64,000 nucleotides of DNA from Chamaea fasciata. Its lineage: Eukaryota; Chordata; Aves; Passeriformes; Sylviidae. Below the pieces are notes generated by a model. It was not told where the DNA came from. It ran no database searches and worked only from the letters and a program-made list of their open reading frames with translations. The stretch is taken from positions 37,529,656 to 37,593,655 of the forward strand of contig JARCOQ010000007.1 in the NCBI GenBank assembly GCA_029207755.1. The letters are read 5' to 3'. The first letter of the stretch is position 1. Each line of letters starts with the position of its first letter. Made by a program: the position numbers and the translations under genes. Positions 57,000 through 64,000 of this stretch are shown here, one piece after another.

Positions 57000-59690
57000 G
57001 AGGGGAAGATTATTCATTGCAGATGCTTTGTAAGATTACTAGAGGCTTTCTGGTGACAGTAAAGTCTACTGACATAGTCACTTTTGGAAAATGCTTTTGA
57101 GAATGTGATTTGAGGGAGTTTCCTGTCATCCTTTAATTCTTAGATCATTTCATGGTGGTAAAAAATACTAACCAAGGCCTCAAGTGAAATTACTTAAATT
57201 GTTCTCCTTACCATGGTGAGGCAGATGAGTCCCAACCTGCAATACCAAGTGGACTAAAGCAATTCATGGGCAGCTAAGATTTCTAAGAAACCATTTTGGA
57301 TGAATGCATTTCATAAAGTGCAGTTTAATTATTGTTAAGTAGACACACATTGACAAGAGAGCTGAAGACACAATAATCTCAACTAAAATAAATTGAAAGA
57401 TTTATGAATTTATTTTTAAGTTACAATGCAGATTATTCTAAAGTACGAGCATTAGCACTATAAACACTAAAGTATTCCAATTAGCTTTTGCAATATAGCT
57501 CATTCATCTGATCTCTTTGCTCTCAGGAATGATTTAATTTTTTGCAATGTTTTTATAATGTTTTAACTTAAGAATATAAATAAAGTGACTTTAGGGTGAA
57601 CATAGTTATACTAGGCTAATCGTGCTTTTAGCACTATAGCTTTTACCCATATAACTACTCTTTCTGAACTGATCTACAGGTAAATGGATCTCAAAACCAG
57701 CATGTAGGTGAACCCTTAAGCAATAGCAGACAAGTCATAAAAGAGTGGAAAATATGCAGTTCAGAAATTATTATGCATAAATGCAGTTCTTGCCCCAACT
57801 AGGGAGAGCCCTGAGGAGCTGCACAGCCCTTTTCTGCAACGGCCCTCTCCAGCCCTCCCTGCTGTGTCTCCCTGGGAAAGGTCAGGCAGCCTATTAATCA
57901 GGCTCTGGACTTTGATTTGAAGTATGTATATGCCTACCATTTCCTGGATCCTTTTGAAGCAAGGAAGAATCAGCAAATTTTCAAGGAAAGTTTGCTTATT
58001 TGAGGATTATTTTTTTTTTAATAGCTTAAATGCAACTGCCTTAAAACCAAAATAAGATAAGGCATCATTTCAGCTAGGGCAGGTGATGGCATTCTGACAT
58101 TGAATTTAAATCCACCTTCCTGCAGTGAATATGTAACTTTACATATAGAGTGCTGCCTGGTTTATTCTGTGTGTTGCTGCAATGCATCTTTCACCAATTT
58201 TTTTACTCAGCTTTTCAGCTATGCATGGAAATTCATGGGGTGTTTTTTCCCAATAAGTTTCAAATGTATATGCTGTTCTACACTGAAAAAGACACCTGCA
58301 AGGTCATTATCATCTTTTCTAGAAAGAACATAGAATAGAAAAACAAATGCACTAATGTAACCAGCAGCTAAATCGATTGACTGAATTTCTATGATTATGT
58401 CTGTGTATGTAGGGGCATGTGTTATATAAACGCATGCACTCGATTGTTTTTACTATTTAATATATTGCACAACATATAACAGCTTACAGACAGTATTCCT
58501 AGAATCAATACCACAAAATCAATTCACACTAGGATTAATTTAGAAGGATAAAAAACTTTGATTATTTTTCTGCTTAGGTTTCAGATCTTTACAGAAAGAA
58601 AAAAGATGAAAAGATCTCTTTCAAACCTGGTGTATGCTGTAAAGATGATGTCCCAGCTAATTTTGGTGTGGACAGAGGTTATGACTGAAGTCAGGAATAC
58701 AGAGAAGATTAAATTCTAAACCATGACCTTGTTTTCATAGAAACGTATTAGGAAACAAAATAGAATGACATACCTAAACCAAGGCATTTCTAAGTAAGGC
58801 ATCTGTCAGATTTTTCCATTAGGTACAGGCAGTTTCTGATGTACAGTGATGGTCAGATTGCTGCATTTTAGTATTGCTTAACTTTCAGGGTAAGAGTGGT
58901 CCAAAGCCTGAAGATGAATTTCAGAGATAAGCTGAACAGTAGCCAGGAAAAAGGTTAATATCACAGTAGTAAAAGGTTTATATATGTCAGCTAACTTGAG
59001 AAAAGACTAGAAGAGGTGATCATTAAATCAAGTGAACCTTGAATGTATGAATTAATTTGAGTTTGGTGCTAAACTACACAGAGGGTCAGGTACTACACCA
59101 ATCTCTAACCCTGTACATACTACTGGAGTTGGTGCTTAGCACAGCAGAACTTCAGGCTGTAAGCACAAGTTCTCATGGGGAATATCTGTGGGATGCACAG
59201 ATATTTTGTTCTGATCAGGGACCAAGATAATCCCGTCACCAGGAAGAACTGAAGTCCACTGAGAGATCTATAAAAGCCACCTCTTGGGATCCTACACTAC
59301 TAATCACTTGAGGCATTGTTCACTTGCTGTTACCCAGATGCAGGAGAGAAGTGACCCAAGTACCAGCTGAACCCCCTAGCCAGGAAGGACTCAGGTAAAA
59401 ATTAACAAAAGTACCAGATATCCCTTCCAAGTGCTCTAGTTTGATCTGAGAAGAAATATTAATCATATCTTTACTGTCTAAAATAGAGAAATAGAGTTCA
59501 GCTATTCTGAGGTACATATTTAAGGTTCTAGAGTCCTCACAAGGTTTTTTGGGGTTGTTTTTTTCATTGGTTAGTTGGGTTTGGTTGATTTTTTTTTCTT
59601 CTACACATGTAATTAACTGGTTTACCAGTTAGAAATAAATCTTTACAAAGCAAGAGGCATCCACCTCTTTTCAGTCATCATGTTCCCATA
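57000..59690. other. Intergenic: no supported feature
   Basis: AT-rich sequence with no recognisable gene or named repeat. Confidence 0.7.
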
Positions 59691-59714
59691 GGTATTATGA
59701 AGAGTGGGACAAAT

Positions 59715-59850
59715 AGGGCTGGAAGGGATCTCTGAAGGTCATCTATTCAAACACAGGTTGAAATAGCAAAGATCAAATTGTTGAGAATATTTTCACTCAA
59801 AGTATCTATTTCTAGTGTGCAGCCTGAATCTGACTCTACTACAAGGTTTT
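59715..59850 (-). mobile_element. Old CR1 3'-end fragment (tentative)
   Basis: ggctggaagggatctctgaa, ggtcatctattcaaacacag and a following diverged stretch match the reverse complement of the CR1 3' region (GTTGGAAGGGACCTCTGAAG, GTCATCTAGTCCAAC). The tail repeat is not preserved. Confidence 0.45.
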
Positions 59851-62800
59851 ACAAAAAGAATTAGTGTGGAACTTAAGAGTTCCTCAGGAAGAAATGCAAA
59901 CAGAAGTGGAAGTAACAGAATGACTTCTAAAATGCTGTTGCTCAGCTTGGCCTCTAATTGAGTATCAGTTTAGGAGAACTTTTAATTAAAAATTTTAATT
60001 TGAATAGTCTGGTTAGTCCAGACTAACTGAAATTTAAGAAGCTAGTGCCAAGGCCCATAGAGCCTGAGACCAACTACAGTCTAATTACCAGGCTGGAATT
60101 TTTTAATTACTACAGATAAGAGTATTGGGGGAAAACTGTCATGATTCAGAATTCAGAAACCACATCCTCCCTATTTTCTGGCCATCCCACTCAGCCTCTG
60201 AGAGGGAGTGTTCAGAGTGGAGTAAGTGAAGGCAGATAACCACATCCCCAATCTGCTGTCATCCTCAGACAGCAGAATTTCCGATGATGTGCCTTCTGCT
60301 TACCAAAGACAAGTGATGAAATCAAAGAGGGTTTAAGTAACCTCACTTGTCAACAGGTGCCTTCACTATAATTACTCGTAGTTGGCCTTTTGCCTACAGG
60401 AAAAAAAATCAATTAGCTTTTTAGCAAATTTCTGCCATGTCTCCACTTAAAAACTCAAGATGAATCAGCTAAAATGTGTACAATTTAAGACATCTTAAAC
60501 TCTACATAGATCCTCTCATTCAAGAACAAAGGGTCTGCAAAACTGTAACAGATTTCCTCTTCTTGAGGTATCATAGTCACAAAATATTAATCTCTTTTAC
60601 CAGGTAGCAGAGCAGGATTGGGGAATTTGTGTGGGATAGTCTCATTTACAGCTTGGTGTTTTTGCACAAGCCCACCATTATTATTGGCTTAAGACAAAAT
60701 ACTGGGCTGTGAACTGGAAGGGATGAGGTGTGTTCCCCACCTCGCTCCACTCTGCAGGGAAGAGTACCAAGTTGGTTATGCTAATGCACTGAACTGCTTG
60801 GCTAGGTTTGGCAGAGGTGCCTATCCAAGTTTTTGGTTCATTGTGAGCAGATCCTACTAAAGCATCAAACTAAAGCCACTTGATTTGTACTGGAAACCTC
60901 CGTCTCAGGACTGAATGCATTTTAAAGGCCCCGACAGATGGGTTCTGCAGAACGGAACAGCAGCAATCTGTAACACTTTACCTCCCCCATGTCTGCTGTG
61001 CCCTCTCCCAGCGCCGTCTGTCCCAGCAGCGGGGAAACAAGGGCAGATGCTGATAAGGGCAATTTCTCTGCTGGGTCTGGCTGGTGATCTGTGCGAGCTG
61101 AGGCAGCAAGCCCCTGCTTTGGCCACTGCTAGTGCAAGGACCTGGGCCGTGAGGTGGGTGCGATGGGAGGCAGACAATGTGCAACCACCACTGCTAAACA
61201 AGGTTCCACCAGGATGTCTCACACTTAGCTGATTTGCCAAAACCTGCTGTAGCTGCCTCATGTGGCACCTTCTTCACACGCATAATAATTTGTCCACAGT
61301 CGAAGTTTTTGCTTAAAGCAAAGCATAAGAGAGTGCTGGTGCAGTGCAGGAGGAGAGCAGAATGTGTTTTAAAGCCTTTTCACAGCTTTGATCTGGAACC
61401 TTTTGGGTTCCAGTTAAACCCATTTTGCCCTGCCAGCAGCAATCCTCACAGGAACACAAACAAGGGCCCTGTCTCCTCCCTCTTGCAACATTCACACCCT
61501 TTGCGTCTGGGTTTACCTGCCAAATTTTGTGCATCTCTGTGTCTGGCACCTATGCAAATTAAGCAATCTGTATCTAATGTATATATTGTCATGAATACGG
61601 CTTCTGAAAAAAACACTGGTAGGGATGGTTAAAAGTGTTAGGCTGAGCCTTGGCTTTGCAGGGAGAGTTCCTGCAAAGACCAGGGTATGAGTGCAGTGGA
61701 CATGGCAAAGAGCCTTCTTGATAGTCAGTCTGGAAAGCCTTTCTGTGAAAAACACAGGTAACAGGTGCACTCCAGGGTTCTTACAGGTCTCCAGCTCAGA
61801 TCTTCTCTGGCCAATGAGCGTAGCACTGGATGACCAGAACTTTATAGAGTACTGCTCCTCATGGAAGGACTGTTAACTGCTATCCCATGCTACACACTCA
61901 TTAGGTGCTGCCAGTCCTCTGCTGACTCCTTGTTCCCTCTTCCCCCTAATCCACCTCTTCCTCTTCACTGGATGCCCAGTGCCCCAAAACTGTCCCGGGA
62001 ATGAGGAGCACACAGAGAAAGGGAAGGCTGCTTATCAGCTGTGCATCACCCCAGCTCCCAGGGACAGATGCCCAGATTCCTTGCCTGGAGCAATCTTCCT
62101 CTAATTCTTTCAGAACAAGTCCTCCTGCTCCTGATTTCTCCTACTTTTCCTTCTTGCCTTGCCCCTTTCCCACCTCACAGGAAGACTGGTTGGGAACCAG
62201 CATCCAGGTGAACCAGTTTGGGCAGAAAGAGATCCCAGTCTATTGACCTCCGTACTCTAACTTCCCTCACCAAGGGGTGAGGTAATTGGACAGCTTATGT
62301 ACATTTCTGGAAACATTGTAGGAAGAGTAAAGGAAACGTCGCTGGAAGAAGTGGGATGGTTCTGGACAGAAAACAGTCCAGGTCATGCCAGACGCAAAGT
62401 GGGAATTTATGGGGAGAAATCCTCACTGACTTAGCAAAAATGGCTGCAGCAACAGACAGATGGCTGCTGAGGGCTGTGAGTGATGGTAAGGGCTCAGCTG
62501 TGGTGCAGTGCTAAACAGGGCTTAGCAATAGGCTCAGGTCATTATTGGGTCTGGAGGCTTTACCTCCCCTCTGGGGCACCGAGCAGTGTGTGACTGCTTT
62601 TCCCACGAGACAGCCACCAGGCTGCTCTGGTGATGCTGAGAAGTTTGCGACTTGTTCCTCCTGTGCTGTGATCACAGCAGTAAGGTGAGACCATTCCCAT
62701 GCACTGGAAATACTTGTTTTGGAGCCTAGATATCTCTGATAGTTAATTTATGCTGTGAGCAGGGATGTCCTCCACACATAAAGGATGTCTGTCTGCTCTC

Positions 62801-64000
62801 TTCTCTGCCAAGGTCCTTCATTACCATTAAGGCCTGCATGGGGAGGGGACAGAATTAGCTTCTGACCAGGTCTGTCTTCTCCATTGAACCCTTGCCCTTT
62901 GCAAGAAGGATGAAGGAATAATCCCAAGTCTGGATACCGTAACACTGTAGCTACAAGACAGTAAAATAAAATAAATCCTTATTACTGAAGGGCCATTAGC
63001 TCTGGGTTGAATGGTCTGCTTCAAAGTCTCAGTGAAATACCTCTTTCTAGCTACTAAATATTCATCCCTATTATCTGTGAGAGCTAAACCATATGCACAG
63101 TTATGATTAAATGTGGGTGCTGCAACTAACTTCTGTTAATTCAGAGCATGACTATCAACTCAAAGCAGTAAGTGGTAATACATCCTTCTGTTACAAGAAT
63201 TTCAGGGTGGCATCAACTGTTTTGCATGCAAAGTTTGGGTGAAACAATTGACCAGGAAAGAAAACCCCACTGAACAAAACCAAACACAAAAAACAAGAGA
63301 CAAAACCAAGAAGGGAAGAAAAAATTAATGCAGTGTTGGATTTTATATCATACATGTACTCTAAAAGAGGATCAGTTTGAAAGGGAATGGGAAATTTCAC
63401 AGAAACCATCTTGTTATCTATGTAAGTAAAACCAGACCTAATTACCAGGCTGTGCTCAGTCATGCTGTTCCTGTTAGCACAGGCCCTCCCAGAAAGTGAA
63501 CAAAAACCAAGTAATTTTAGGGTTCCTCTTACCTGCAGAAAAATCTGAGGATGCAGAGGAAGAAAATAGTAGCCTTAAGACGTGCTTTCAGCCTTCTAGA
63601 CAGTAGCTGGTAGTATAGAACCTGGGACTACTACCCAGCTTGTTGTTAGGACATTCGGCAAGTTAAAGTAATATTTAATCAGAACAAACAAAGTAATACA
63701 GATAATGTAGAAACTCAAAGGTAGCTTAAATCCATTTTTGTACATTCTCACTCAGCCAGTATCTTTGGCTGTAGCTCAGGGCCTGAGCATCTGTGCATAA
63801 ATTCGTTTAAAGATCCATCTTCAGAAGTCTCGATGCTCAGAGTTGAAGGTGGAGAGCCAAATACTCAGATGATGAGAACTGGAGGAAATGCAGTGAAGCG
63901 TTGCACACATGGAGTTACACCAGCAGGCAGCCAAACCAGCCCCATGCCTCTTTATCTAACAATTCCCATGCTGGACTATCTAATGGGTTATGGTGGCTCT
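59850..64000. other. Intergenic to window end: no supported gene
   Basis: Mixed composition, with locally GC-richer stretches at about 60900-61240 and 61900-62650. Overlapping open frames of 105-132 codons (for example 60905-61261 minus and 61234-61632 plus) have no recognisable domain. The next gene upstream of BAZ1A in other vertebrates, SRP54 by my recollection of human synteny, is not detected here. Confidence 0.65.

Noticed and set aside
60905..61632. Overlapping 105-132 codon frames on both strands in a GC-richer patch, considered as a small gene.
   Set aside because: The opposing frames overlap, no domain or conserved motif is visible, and no exon structure can be built.

Overview
This window is vertebrate nuclear DNA, most likely from a bird. 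The evidence is a multi-exon protein gene with GT-AG introns, a CpG-island promoter, reverse-strand copies of the CR1 non-LTR retrotransposon typical of sauropsids and birds, an LTR that looks like an avian retroviral solo LTR, and low repeat density. Nothing bacterial is present: no operons, no CRISPR array, no tRNA or rRNA genes that I can recognise.

The one protein-coding gene I can support is the 5' part of BAZ1A (ACF1), on the minus strand. Eleven coding exons, from the ATG at 37870 down to 381, join in a consistent reading frame and give the first 504 residues. They cover the WAC domain (exons 1-2), a serine/aspartate-rich SUMO-interaction-like patch (exon 3), an AT-hook-like GRPPKR motif (exon 6), a highly charged coiled-coil-like segment (exons 7-9) and the DDT domain (exons 10-11). 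The rest of the gene (BAZ motifs, PHD finger, bromodomain) lies beyond base 1. The protein is the regulatory subunit that pairs with the ISWI ATPase SMARCA5/SNF2H in the ACF and CHRAC chromatin remodelling complexes.

Layout: 1-37757 holds coding exons 2-11 and their introns. Introns 1, 2 and 3 are large (about 7.0, 12.9 and 6.5 kb). The introns carry CR1 copies (1921-2465, 5640-5700, 13800-14205, and an unusual 5'-half copy at 21650-23490), a candidate solo LTR (10137-10705), a homogeneous 10-bp minisatellite (24261-24430) and a small GC-rich island with a donor-like site (19570-19770). A CpG island at about 36840-39340 surrounds the start codon, and a short 5'-UTR intron is predicted there. 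From 39340 to 64000 the sequence appears intergenic (upstream of BAZ1A). It has simple repeats, a few ancient interspersed-repeat remnants and a GC-rich patch followed by a TATA box (46350-46975), but no coding exon I can recognise.

The observations most worth a second look are a non-canonical GC-AG intron (donor at 971-970), the internal GC island that could be an alternative first exon giving a WAC-less ACF1, the predicted 107-nt 5'-UTR intron with an oligo-T acceptor, and the CR1 copy that keeps its 5' half but has lost its reverse transcriptase. I did not find evidence for a previously undescribed biological system.
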